Assembly: GCA_025716815.1 (NCBI GenBank) | Contig: JAIXMN010000001.1 | Coordinates: forward strand, 372,001-436,000 | Direction: 5' to 3' | DNA: 64,000 bases | Origin: Dichotomocladium elegans | Taxonomy: Eukaryota > Mucoromycota > Mucoromycetes > Mucorales > Lichtheimiaceae | Shown: one piece after another, positions 33,274-43,816 of the stretch | Layout: each line of letters starts with the position of its first letter | How positions within the stretch are numbered: the first letter of the stretch is position 1 | Program-made: the position numbers and the translations under genes | Notes under the pieces: model-generated | What the model was told of the DNA's origin: nothing | Databases searched by the model: none | The model's input: only the letters and a program-made list of their open reading frames with translations

Positions 33274-35324
33274 GGAAAGAAGAGTGAATAAACGATGGGA
33301 ATGAAAAGAATGGGTCTAACCCTCAATTCCTACGCATTTGCCCACGTTGTGCATTGTACACCTTTCTGGCGCTTACCGTCGATCGGATGGGAAAGTTTTG
33401 TTTCCCAGCAGTTTATCATTCGATTTATCCGCACCAACCTCATTTTTTGTCATCATCAGCCCGAAAAAAACAGTGTCTATCGGCAGACACCGTGCCTACC
33501 CGATTGGATCACAATCCATGCGAGGGAAGAGCCTTTATATTTATAGCCATCCATTCTCGTACTTTGCATACGCTCAGAGGCATAACAAAAAAGTGCGAAT
33601 ATCCTATATGTACATAAATGCATTTCTTACGGCGTCCTGTTGGACCGAGCGGCCGATTGTGTTACCCCGGAGGAAGGGACGTGATCTGCACCCTTTCTTC
33701 TCGGGAAGATTAAGGATTCCCAAGACGGGTTCCAACAACTTGTAGTTTGCAAACGGTCCGAGAGAAACAGACATTGGTTATACCAGAAAGACACGATCGA
33801 TATCTCCCATTGGAGTAAACTTTTCCCCCGTACACATGCACAACTGCCGAGGGGAGGTCGTGTGAACAGCGATCTTGACCGGGCAGAAGATATTCCTCTC
33901 GTGATGGGTCCGCCCTTAAGGCGCCTGGTATGTTCTATCTTATCATTATTGGGAGGTGTTCGCTTTGAAAATCATGTACTGTAGTTCTCGCCCATTTTGC
34001 CTCACCAAGCAAAACTCTCCTGTTTTTTTTTCACACCCACAGTGTATGTATACAGACGCACCAAAATGAAAGGTCGCAACCGGTTGTAAGCCAACAAGAT
34101 CAGCCTCCTCGCCCGTTCGTAGCTTATTGCAGACAGACTCGTACAGTCAGAGCCGGCAAAAATTCCAATACGAACGGCTTCTGGACCAGCTGCTCGTATC
34201 AGCTGCCCACACCATGTGCGCGCAATCAAGCGAAAAGGCAAGCCAGTGAAAATGATAAGCGGTAGTAGCATTATCACTCTCCCCAACCCCCAATCCCAGA
34301 GTGTCGTTCAACAGAATGGCGCTTTTTTGGGTCAATCTTCAAAAGCCGCATAAAACCGTTCAAGTCGATGTCAGTCATCTCCTCACTCTACCATCGGTGC
34401 ACCAGAGTGTACGGCGATCTACATAGGATCTTTGCATAATTCTTCCTTCTACTGCCTGGAACCAAGGTTTATTCCCACCCACCCCTTCCTTTGAGTGGGG
34501 ACATTGCATTCATTTTTTTTTCATCCATCGATCGAAGGTCGCCCTGGATACTCCAAGCCTAGTAATCTCTCGTGAACATTGTTCCGTAACCTGCTCTAAG
34601 ACAACAATTGGATACGGTTGGGTTTTCGTCAAAGCACCGTTATAATAGCATTTTTATACCCTTTACTGGATATACATGAATGATTGTCACCTCCTCCTGC
34701 TTCAACATTTTTATATACTGCAATGTCGAAAGGAGACATTTGCTTTTTCTCAGACGTCAAGTATCGACTCTGGCAACATGGGGTAATGTAGCAACGAGTA
34801 CCGAAATGCTTGCAAGATACAATAGACGACATACACAAGCGCACACACACACACTTGTACAGAAACCATACGGATCCAAAACACGTCTACGACGTAGTTA
34901 CAGTAAAGTCATTACTATCAACCCGTATTGATCTTTTCTTTTTGTGAAAAAAAAAACCAGAACAGGCCTCGAAAACACGGGCATTCCGAACCTTCCAAGC
35001 AAATTTAGCCATGTACGTAATATAGCGCACACACGCACACCCTCCCTAAATCTGGGCCGCGCAGCTATGCTGTGTTCCTAAGCGGCGCAGTTCCACGTTC
35101 CCACAAGCTTGACACTGCGCCACTCGCCAATATAAACAGGGTCCTTTTTTTTTTTTTGCTCAAAAAGACACTCATTCAACAGACACACTCTCCGTTTTTC
35201 TTTTTGATGACTATGTCAACCACGATCAGCATGATATCACGGTCAGAGACCGTGATCGAGCGTTTCTCTCCTTGGTGCGGCAGGCGCACGTGTGGAGGTG
35301 GACAGTGGTGTAGGAGAGGCGAGG
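33274..35324. other. Long intergenic region between CBM21 and GVSVTRAM genes
   Basis: About 2 kb, divergent promoters. Open frames up to 135 codons (33338..33745, 34002..34286) have no recognisable pattern. A TATAAA-like element and an 11-nt or longer T run (around 35145-35158) precede the conserved gene, whose N-terminal exon probably begins within 35200-35324. Confidence 0.5.
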
Positions 35325-35996
35325 ATGCTGTCGATGGCGTCCCTGCGAGCGCAGCGGCTTGTGACGGCCTATCCAGACCTGTCGCTGCACTGGAGTCGTC
35401 AATCGCTTGGTGACCTGCTTGCGGCTCTTCGGGACCGCACCCTGGCCGTCACGCTGACGGCCAACATCTGCGTCCATGATGATTCATATGTTGATTTCGG
35501 TCCTCTTAGCCAACGCGTCCTCTATACGCCCAACGCCGGCGGCCCCAGCATTGTGAGCGAGGCGCTCTCGGCGGAGATCGTCGGTCGACTTGTCGGAATC
35601 CGCCGGATTTTCACCGAGTGTGAGCTCACCTACAACAACAGTACACGGTCGTCGGCGTCGCCCATCACCGACTACGGTTGCCACCTCGACTTCAGCAACG
35701 GCGGGCTCGGTGTCTCGGTCACACGTGCAATGGGCCACTACAGCCAGTATCGCCATCACCGCCTCACTGCCCAGCAGGCTCGCCGCATCGTCAAGAAAAA
35801 GCTCAAAGGCATACTCGAGTCGTCGGCAACCGTCGCGAACTGCACCTTTCTCCGCCAAATTCTTCACATCTGGGTCCGTGACGGGTCTGACATGGCGATC
35901 GTGCGAAGAGTGTGCTCAAGGATGCCACCGGCCCTCAAAAGCAATACCATCATTCTCATCACAACGGTTAACATGCCATCGGTGTTTATGAGCTGA
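35325..35996 (+). CDS. Conserved eukaryotic protein of unknown function (GVSVTRAM family)
   Basis: 223 aa from the first in-frame ATG; the family usually begins further upstream. Distinct patterns: AYPDLSLHWSRQSLGDLL, LSAEIVGRLVGIRRIFTECELTY, a conserved core HLDFSNGGLGVSVTRAMGH, ARRIVKKKLKGI, and ILHIWVRDGSD. I recall such proteins as abundant, uncharacterised families in Mucoromycota, oomycetes and slime moulds; the Glu/Asp and Lys spacing loosely suggests a nuclease-like fold, which is inference only. In another frame just upstream (about 35247-35310), RDRDRAFLSLVRQAHVWRWTVV looks like the missing N-terminal piece; a 47-nt intron from about 35311 to CGCAG at 35357 would join it in phase, but no ATG is seen for it. 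Confidence 0.6.
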   Translation: MLSMASLRAQRLVTAYPDLSLHWSRQSLGDLLAALRDRTLAVTLTANICVHDDSYVDFGPLSQRVLYTPNAGGPSIVSEALSAEIVGRLVGIRRIFTECELTYNNSTRSSASPITDYGCHLDFSNGGLGVSVTRAMGHYSQYRHHRLTAQQARRIVKKKLKGILESSATVANCTFLRQILHIWVRDGSDMAIVRRVCSRMPPALKSNTIILITTVNMPSVFMS

Positions 35997-36139
35997 AAAG
36001 ACCAACAGGCGTTTCGATTCGGTAAACAGAGATCAAATCAACATTTGCAATATGTATGCGACGTAGTTTTCAAATAAACCATTCCCCCTAAAAAAAAGGA
36101 ATACTACATATTTCTTTATAAAGGCTGTTTCTTTTCGTT

Positions 36140-37931
36140 TTATTCTTCATTATCATCATCCCCCTCTTCCACGTCCGGCGCAGCATTGATCGTAGGTCGC
36201 GCTGCCTTGGGGAGCGCTGCCGCCTTTCGCTGCGCAGCTTGTTTCCGCCGCAACGCAGCGGGAACAAATGTGAGCAACTCCTTTTGTAGATCACGTAACT
36301 TGGGTTCTGCAGAAATGGTCGCCGCTGCAACCGCAGCCGGTGAGGGTTTAGGAGCGGGTGTTTCCTCTGCAGCGGGGCGGGCGGACGGCCCGGACGTCGG
36401 AGAGACTTGCGGCTGTGGATACATGTGTGCTGGCCGGCCATACATCTGCGCAGGTTGTCCATACATGGCTGGCGGTGGCGGCGCCGGCGGTGGGACGAAA
36501 TGGATTGGACCTGCGGAACACGCGGTACCTATCGTGTTAGCATCAATACGTATCTTTCCCATCCTTCTCGGTCTTACGTGGCGGTGGAGGGGGCGGGACG
36601 CGCATGGCATGCGGCGGCGGCCGACCTGGCGGCGGAGGAGGAGGCACCATACCACCGTAGTTAGGCATGCTGACGGGAACACCGGCGAAGAACGGCTGAG
36701 GCGGACGTGGTGGCGGTGGCGGTGGCGGTGGAGGCCGTCCTGCAGCAGCAGCAGCATGAATAGGTGCGAGCTGTGTTTGGAAAGGCTGAGGCGGGGGAGG
36801 AGCACTCGGTAATGGGATATCATCATCGTCATCATCGTCATCGTCCTCACTATGGACCTTCTCTGCCTGATCCCCCGCGCTAACTCTAGCTTCTGGCGGT
36901 GGAGTTCCTTCAGGGAGGGGGATGTCATCATCATCCATGTCATCGTCTTCTTCTTCTTCTTCCGCTGATGAGGTCTCGGACATATCCGAATCGGATGACA
37001 AGGAACTACTGTCTGAATCAGACTCATGTGCAGCGCTGCTTGATGCTTCTTTGGTCGTCCCTATTGGCCGGAGGATGTGTGTGTGTGTGTGTGTATAGAA
37101 GGGGGATTAGCTACGAATCCTTTCTTGTTGTTGTTCTGGTTTACCCTTCACTTTGACAGGGACAAAGCTGTTGGTCTTTGGATCATAGACCATCTTTCGA
37201 TTCTCGCGCTTCTCCTTTTCCTGTTGTTGTTTTTGACGCTCAAAGAAAGCCGCTTGAGCTCTTATTGGTTCAATCAATCAGCAAAAACCATCAGCGCTCT
37301 CAACGCTCCCTTCGCTCGGTGCTTTACCCGGATAATTGTGGACCCGTCGCCTAGTAGGGAAGAAAGGGACATCCGCGTTACATAAAAATCCTGCCTATCC
37401 CAACCCCCCCCGTCAAGGAAAAAGTTCACCTTTTGAAGCATTTACCTTCTTCGCCTTTTCAATCTTCTGAAGATCCTCTTTGAGCTGCGTTAACCGAGCC
37501 TGCGCATTCTTATCGAGTGTGACATGCCGAGCTAGCTTAGACAAATGAGCGTTGATTCCTATCCAAAGATCGTCATCGCTTGCCTTGGTTTTCCAAACGC
37601 TGAATCTCGGCCTTAATGCGCCCGGTGTCTTTTTTCGCAAGCGATTGCTGGCGTGCCTTTTGCCGCTCTTCCTTGTTCTATAGGATCCGTTTCCCCCCCT
37701 CTCGTCGTGAGTGTTCTCTTCGTTCATGATCGTGTGCTCATAGTCAGCGCACCTTTTTTAATTCGCGTTTCCGTTGCGCCTTGCCTGTGAAGCATGAAAA
37801 CAAGAAAAAGAGATCAGTATTCTATAATCGTCGTTCCATTTATTTTCCTTTTTCCCAACAGGGAAATGGTAGGTGAGTATAATCTCACGTAATGCATCGG
37901 CAGGATTGATGGCTCGTTTTGATTTTGGCAT
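36140..37931 (-). CDS. WBP11-like pre-mRNA splicing factor
   Basis: Nuclear proline-rich splicing-associated protein of the WBP11 (WW-domain binding protein 11) type. The start MPKSKRAINPADALR is followed by KAQRKRELKKNKEERQKARQQSLAKKD, LTQLKEDLQKIEKAKK, ERQKQQQEKEKRENRKMVYDPKTNSFVPVKV, an acidic/Ser block, two IPLPEGTPP-type motifs, long polyproline runs (PGR-type WW/SH3 ligands), and an Ala/Lys end NAAPDVEEGDDDNEE. Several short introns are present. One, 37583..37532, starts with GC (AACCAAG then GCAAGC) and ends CTAG; it is the only solution keeping the frame. Proline-rich segments are encoded by CCG/CCA repeats, which on the other strand give the false long frames. Confidence 0.85.
37532..37583 (-). 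other. GC-AG intron in the WBP11-like gene
   Basis: A 52-nt intron with the donor GCAAGC after AACCAAG and the acceptor CTAG. It joins ...IQRLENQ to ARHVTLDKNAQARL in phase; no GT donor is available nearby. Confidence 0.7.
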
Positions 37932-38206
37932 AAGTATAATTCGTCGAGCAAAGAAGGGCAAAAAATGATGCTTAGCCTAAAAATAGAAATAGAAAATGTC
38001 ATGGCACCCACCAAACCGCAAAACCTCTCCTCCCCCCCAAAAAAAATGAACACCCTTCAGCAGGGTATATGCATGAGTGCGCCATACAGTCATCCTTAGA
38101 TCAACGAAATATGTTTTTTATTGTCCTTTTAACACATCAAGAGCGCATATGTACATGAATGTGTGTTTGACTTTGTGTTTTCTTCTGGTAAAACCACTAT
38201 CTTGTC

Positions 38207-39715
38207 TTAAAAGTTGCATTGGCCCGTCTTGCGACAGATAGAATGTTTCCACTGCTCAATGAGAAGATGAAGCTGGTCAATCTGATGCTGAACTTGAGCC
38301 TGGGTCTGGATCTGAGCATCCTCAAGATAATGACGCACGGTCTGGACGACATGGTCAACGTCGGCTTTGGTAAGCGCTTTTTGGTCAGAGAATGTCTTGG
38401 CCAAGTATTTCTGGACCCAGTCGATCTGGGCCTCGGTGTAGCCCATACGACGATAGAACTCCTTTTCCTTCTCATACCAATAGTTTGCAAAGTTCGAGGG
38501 GATATCCTCGACAGCCTCAGTAATGTGAGCACCAAAAGAGGATGCTGATGACGCCGCCGCAGCCTGGAGCGATTCCTTCGAAGCATGAGCTGCAGAGGCA
38601 GACGAGCGCCAGTCACTGGCGACGGACGAGACGGCAGACCGCACGGTGTCATAGCTGGAATCATGATGCGGGGTGGGAGCTGGCAAGCCACCTAGACTGA
38701 GAGGAAGATAGGAGCGGATGGTAGCATCAATAGCATGCAGCAAATCGTACACACGATCAATCGAATAGCGGCCTGAACCCTTGATGTGCTGGGCCAAGTC
38801 ATCCGCCCATTCTTGAGCGCTCGTGTACTTGTCACCGACGTACTCCACCGCAAAGATCCTATACGCATTAATTTCCTTTTCTAGATGGCCCATGATCTGA
38901 TCAATCTGGTTCTTCTGAAGCTTGGCGTTCTTCTTCAGCTCGTGGCGCAGATGGTGGTTCCAGTGCTTATCACCAATCTTGGAGAGATCATGCGTACTGA
39001 CAAGCGACGAGCGGAGAGCATCAACAACGGAACGAGCCTGCTGCTCAGTCAAGCTGAGTGATGACATCAGGCCGTCCTTGATAGATTGGAGAAACCGATT
39101 GAGGGAATCCGAAGCATCGTTGGTCTTGCGATGGATGACACTCTGGTACCATGATTGGCGCTGATCAAATGAGGAGACAACGTCATTGTACACATAACGC
39201 CACTGAGCATCGGTCATAATCTTTTTCTTGAGGGCTTTGTTCTGCCAGCGATCGAGAGTCTCGGCTACACGATCACGGGACAGATCGCCCTGGAGCTCGA
39301 GCCGGCGGAGGCGGTGCTCGAGTTGCGCCACAAAGTCATCAATGTCGTTTTCGGCAAGGCCCTTCTGTTTCTGTAGCCATACGCGCACATTGTTTGTGAT
39401 TTTGTCAACCTTGGAGCCAAAGTAAGCTGCATTGGCAGCCACTTTATCCTTGTAGTAGCGTACGGTACTGGCCACATCATCGTTGTTGTCCGGCAGAGGA
39501 ATGTTGCACTTTGAGAGAAACGCGTTGTATTGTTCCATAGTCCATTCGGACAGATCCTGGGAGTCATCCGAGAAGACTATGGGAGCAGGATGATCAGTGT
39601 CATTGCTAATGCATAAAGTTTGCTCAATAATACCTCTTGCGGAAGTGCCGACTACGAACACAACAACCGACAGGAGTGCAGCAAGTAGAATCAGCGATAG
39701 GGATTTTTGACGCAT
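38207..39715 (-). CDS. Ish1/Msc1-like secretory/nuclear-envelope helical-repeat protein
   Basis: Intronless 502-aa protein beginning MRQKSLSLILLAALLSVVVFVVG, a signal peptide. The body is almost all amphipathic helices in repeats of about 40-50 aa with the Ish1-style pattern of an aromatic followed by a Leu-rich helix: SEWTMEQYNAFLSKCNIPLPD, VRYYKDKVAANAAYFG, VRVWLQKQKGLAENDIDDFV, MTDAQWRYVYNDVVSSFDQR, MGYTEAQIDWVQKYLAKTF. This matches yeast Msc1 and fission yeast Ish1, stress-responsive ER/nuclear-envelope proteins of uncertain mechanism. The end has CRKTGQCNF. It is divergent with OLE1, sharing a 670-nt promoter region. Confidence 0.78.
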   Translation of the reverse strand: MRQKSLSLILLAALLSVVVFVVGTSARGIIEQTLCISNDTDHPAPIVFSDDSQDLSEWTMEQYNAFLSKCNIPLPDNNDDVASTVRYYKDKVAANAAYFGSKVDKITNNVRVWLQKQKGLAENDIDDFVAQLEHRLRRLELQGDLSRDRVAETLDRWQNKALKKKIMTDAQWRYVYNDVVSSFDQRQSWYQSVIHRKTNDASDSLNRFLQSIKDGLMSSLSLTEQQARSVVDALRSSLVSTHDLSKIGDKHWNHHLRHELKKNAKLQKNQIDQIMGHLEKEINAYRIFAVEYVGDKYTSAQEWADDLAQHIKGSGRYSIDRVYDLLHAIDATIRSYLPLSLGGLPAPTPHHDSSYDTVRSAVSSVASDWRSSASAAHASKESLQAAAASSASSFGAHITEAVEDIPSNFANYWYEKEKEFYRRMGYTEAQIDWVQKYLAKTFSDQKALTKADVDHVVQTVRHYLEDAQIQTQAQVQHQIDQLHLLIEQWKHSICRKTGQCNF

Positions 39716-40385
39716 CGTTTGACAGGGGGTGTCGAGCTTAAGGGAGAAAAAAGAAGAAGAGAGGATAAAGAAAAACGGGAGGGAAAGGACGCAAGGGTTT
39801 ATTGTATTTGACCACGTCCTGCTGCTACCCTCTGAAGTCACTATGATACCTTACTTCATGCGAAGTGCGTCATTGGACGGTAACCGACTTTGGATTTAGC
39901 GTTGTCTGACTTTTTCCCTATTCACCGCTCGATCCCGCTACGAGTTACTAACCGACCGCTCTTATGACATGGGCAATCTCCCTTTGGACACACATGCGTC
40001 TTGAGGCCTAAAGAAGGGGAGAGATATGTCTTAATTTATTATCCTGTTCTGGGATGAGATAAATGAGGAGACGAAGAAAACGCGTGACATTTTGATTTGT
40101 CGGTCTGCTTACCTGTTTATACAATACGGGGGTGGATAGTTGCGCTCCTCCTTCATTCTCCCAAAGGACTTCTCCTGCGACGAGACACGGACACTCTCTG
40201 TCCTTCATTAACGTTGCTGCCCCAAACATAAAAACGCTGATAAAAGAGAGACAGACAACGTTTCCCCTTTTCAGCTCAAACTTCCTCCTTCTCTCTTTTC
40301 TTTCTTTCTTTTTCTTTCTGCCTTTCAATATACACAACATTCTATTTTCTCGCCACAAGCACAAGGTGTTTCAAAAAAAAAAAGT
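39716..40385. promoter_or_regulatory. Divergent promoter of Ish1-like (-) and OLE1 (+)
   Basis: 670 nt shared between two head-to-head genes. The OLE1 side has a long CTTTCT pyrimidine tract (40285-40325) followed by an A run right before the ATG, typical of a strongly expressed fungal leader. No specific fatty-acid response element could be recognised by eye. Confidence 0.5.
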
Positions 40386-41985
40386 ATGACGCAAACCATT
40401 GTCTATGCCTACACAAAGTCCGAGGAACGAAAATTGCCAAAGGAACGTGCAGAATTACCTCCACTCTTTGACGAGCCCACGACCTTAAACAACTGGTACA
40501 AGCATATTAATTGGGTGCATGCTATTCTTCTGCTCGGGACCCCTGCCGTTGCATTCTATGGCGCTTGGACGACTGAACTCCTGTCAAAGACATTGGTCTT
40601 TGCGTTTATCTACTATCACGTCACCGTATTAGGCATCACTGCGGGTAAAGGAAATCTCCCATAATGCAAACAATTTTGTTGACTTGATTTGACGTCAGGC
40701 TATCACCGCATGTGGTCACACAGGGCCTATCGTGCGGTCTTGCCGTTGCGGTGGATCTACTGCCTCGCTGGTAGCGGTGCGATCGAGGGTTCCATCTACT
40801 GGTGGTGCCGAGGGCACCGCGCCCACCATCGGTAAGGACATTGTAGGTAAACACGGTCTTTTTTTTTTACCCACACGCGGCAATAGTTGGACCGACACCG
40901 ACAAGGACCCTTACAGCGCCCATCGTGGTCTCTTCTTTTCCCACCTTGGCTGGATGCTCGTTAAGCGGCCCAAGAGCAAGATCGGCTACGCTGATACTGC
41001 GGACCTCAAAGCCGATCCCGTGGTGGCCATCCAGCACACCTACTACCCCTTCTTTGCCCTGGGGATGGGGTTCCTTTTTCCCACCTTGTTAGCCGGGCTT
41101 GGCTGGGGCGACTACAGGGTGAGCGAGAATGACCGGATCACACGTTCGTGCAGACAGGCTGACCCTCTATATAGGGCGGGTTCTTCTATGCTGGCGCGGT
41201 CCGCCTCGTCCTGGTCCATCATGCTACTTTTTGCGTCAATAGCCTTGCACACTATCTCGGCGAAGATACGTATGATGACCACCACACTTCGAGGGACCAT
41301 TGGCTCACCGCGCTGGTCACGAACGGCGAAGGCTATCACAACTTCCATCATGAATTCCCGCAGGACTACCGTAATGCCATTCGCTATTATCAATATGACC
41401 CCACAAAGTGGCTTATCAAGGCCCTGTCCTATATCGGCCTTGCATATGAGCTAAAAACATTCCCATCCAACGAGGTCACCAAGAGCATAGTCCAGATGCA
41501 GGAGAAAAAAATCCTTGCATGCAAAAAAGGGTTGGCTTACGGTCCAAACATCGAAGATCTCCCTGTTTTCACATGGGAAGAATGTAAGTCGAGGAAGACC
41601 AAGCGAGTGTTAGGAAAAGCGACAGCGAAACCTCACACTCTAAGCCCTTCTATGTAGTCCAGAATTTGGTTCTTAATGCCAACAAAAAATGGATTGCCAT
41701 TGAAGGCATCCTCTACGATCTAAAGGCCTTTGCTAAGGAACATCCGGGCGGCGAGAAGTGTTTGAAATCCAACTATGGCAAGGATATGACCACCGCTTTC
41801 AATGGAGGTGTCTATGACCACTCGAATGGTGCACGAAATCTATTGACGCGTATGCGTGTTGGTGTTCTCAAGCACGGTAATGCACCTCTGTCCCTGCCTA
41901 AACTCTTAATGGCCCTAACTTTCTTGTTTCAATGCTTCCATGTATAGGCATGCAACTCATGTCGGACGGTGAAGGTGCGCAATAA
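40386..41985 (+). CDS. OLE1: Delta-9 acyl-CoA desaturase with C-terminal cytochrome b5 domain
   Basis: ER enzyme introducing the first double bond into palmitoyl- and stearoyl-CoA. Six exons (40386..40644, 40699..40831, 40887..41118, 41175..41583, 41658..41876, 41948..41985) give 429 aa. The three His boxes are intact: [21 protein letters not shown], plus HHTSRDHW. Four hydrophobic segments surround them. The C-terminal cytochrome b5 domain has [17 protein letters not shown] with the haem His and a second His in the [11 protein letters not shown] region. This fused arrangement is the norm in fungi. The first intron is within [12 protein letters not shown]. It converges with PEX19, stops 150 nt apart across a TA repeat. 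Confidence 0.96.
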
Positions 41986-42135
41986 TGATACCCTAATAAT
42001 CCATTGTATATCCAGCCCTTTCATTTCTGTATATTTTCATCTTTTGGACACCATGGATATGTCTGTGGTAGCTGCCTGAAAACATGGATCTTTTTCTTTC
42101 AAGGACATAATACCCTATATATATATATATATATG

Positions 42136-43459
42136 TTACATCATGTTACAGTTTTCCATGGATTCGGGCATGCCGCCGTCTCCCAGTTTGATTCCTGGCG
42201 CCATATCCTCCATCATACTAGCTGGAGGTTGACCGAGATCTTGCATCTGAAAAATCATATATGGGTCAAGGGACAATCTCGATTTGCATGTCTTTTCCCT
42301 CATATCTACCTTTTGCATTAAATCTATGATCTCCTTGGACTTCGCGTCATTCTTTTCGTCAAAATCAGGGGAATCAAACTTTGCCACCACCTGCTTGCAT
42401 AATTCATGCTGCTTCTGGTACCGCGCATAGTCAGCTGCCGAAAGTTTATCCTTGTTCTCGGCAAGCCAGTTGGGATACTACACGACCGAAGATCATCCGT
42501 TTATCTTCTTGCTCTCTCTCTCTTTTTCTGTCTTTTCTTTTACACCTACATTGTCTTTCATGTATTTCATCGGTTCATAGAGCAGCTCCTTGGACATCAG
42601 CTGTTGCATCATGCCCTCCAAGAGGCCCTCAAACTCGCCACTCTCGGCCATCGATTCGAGCTGGCGCATCATCTCGTTCATCATCAGGTCATCACTGTCG
42701 GCACCCATTGCACCCACCGACTCCTGTGCAACATGATCAGCCACCCCATTGGTTCGCGCTATCCCTTACCGTCCCCCCTCCCGCCAGCCCACACCCACCA
42801 TCTGCACGCCTTACCTCCATCGTCTTGTTGCTTTCCTTGAGCTTGTTCAGCGCCTGATGGATACCATCCTGGAAGGATTTAGGATCAGCAGCAGGTGCTG
42901 AACCTGCGCTTCTCTGTGAACCACCTTTGCTTTCCTTGCCAGACGAAGAAGACGAAGGCCCTGCTGCTGCTGCTGCTGCTGCTGCGGTGGAAGGATCCCC
43001 AAGTGGCTCGAAAGACTTCCAGATTTTCTCAAAGGTCTCCTTCGTCTCGGTGTCATTCTCCATCTCTTGCATCCACTCGGACATTGCTGACGCCAGCTGC
43101 TTTGCAAATTCATCCTCATCCATGTTCAAATCGTCCAGCGATCCGCCCTCCGTTTGTGTTTTTGATGGTGGTGCCGTCGAGGCTTGCTTTGCTGATGACT
43201 CGGCCTTAGCGGCCGTTGTTGCTGTTGCTGTTGTTGCTCCCGTTCCAGTAAGCGTCGATGTACTCGTAGGCCGCTTCTCCGACGTCGACATATTGCCCAT
43301 TTCATCCAAAACATCTAGAAATCAAAATCTAGTAAGTCTCTCTCTATCCCTGAATTGACACCGCGCGCTCGACCTCCTTCAACCATCAAGAAAATCATCG
43401 TCATCAAAGTCGAGATCACCCGTCTCAGTATGGGGGTCCTGTTTGTTGGGCAAATCCAT
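42136..43459 (-). CDS. PEX19: Peroxin PEX19, import receptor for peroxisomal membrane proteins
   Basis: Cytosolic, farnesylated chaperone and receptor for peroxisomal membrane proteins. Exon 1 (43459..43384) is MDLPNKQDPHTETGDLDFDD, rich in Asp. It joins across an intron with a GTTGAA donor to DVLDEMGNMS (exon 2 from 43314). The Pex19 core includes FAKQLASAMSEWMQEMEND, FEKIWKSFEPLG, MMRQLESMAESGEFEGLLEGMMQQLMSKELLYEPMKYM, YPNWLAENKDKLSAADYARYQKQHELC, and PPASMMEDMAPGIKLGDGG. The C-terminus ENCNMM is a CaaX box. Serine and alanine runs fill the linker. Exon ends after the second intron were not all fixed. Confidence 0.92.
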
Positions 43460-43735
43460 CGCAGGCTGGCAAAAGTAGGTTTTATGTGGGGAAAGAAGGC
43501 CACCGCTTTAATCTTCTGCCTTTTTTTCACATGTGATGCCTCTTTATAATTCCGCACTGTTTGTCAGCCTTTTTGTGCTGTGAAAGTGTGGGGTCCAAAA
43601 CCCAGCAGCTGGATTTTTTTTTTTGTGTGTGTGTGTGTGCAATATTTCTTTTTTAAATACAAAAATAGAAGGTCGAATACAAGGGACAAAGCATGATGAT
43701 GAGAAGGATGATTGTAGGGGTGAATAATGAGGCAC

Positions 43736-43756
43736 ATATATATATATATATATATG
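43736..43756. repeat. TA dinucleotide run
   Basis: About ten TA units in the 3' flank of the YTP1-like gene. Similar runs lie at 42115-42134 (between OLE1 and PEX19), 26740-26757 (in a PPT1 intron), 45034-45060 (in a YTP1-like intron) and 63241-63256 (in a NOL8-like intron). They recur in introns and 3' ends, as expected of AT-rich fungal non-coding DNA. Confidence 0.85.
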
Positions 43757-43816
43757 TAGATCATGGGGAGAAGGAAGATAAGATGATTGAGTGTGCGTAT
43801 GTATCGTGGCGCATGG

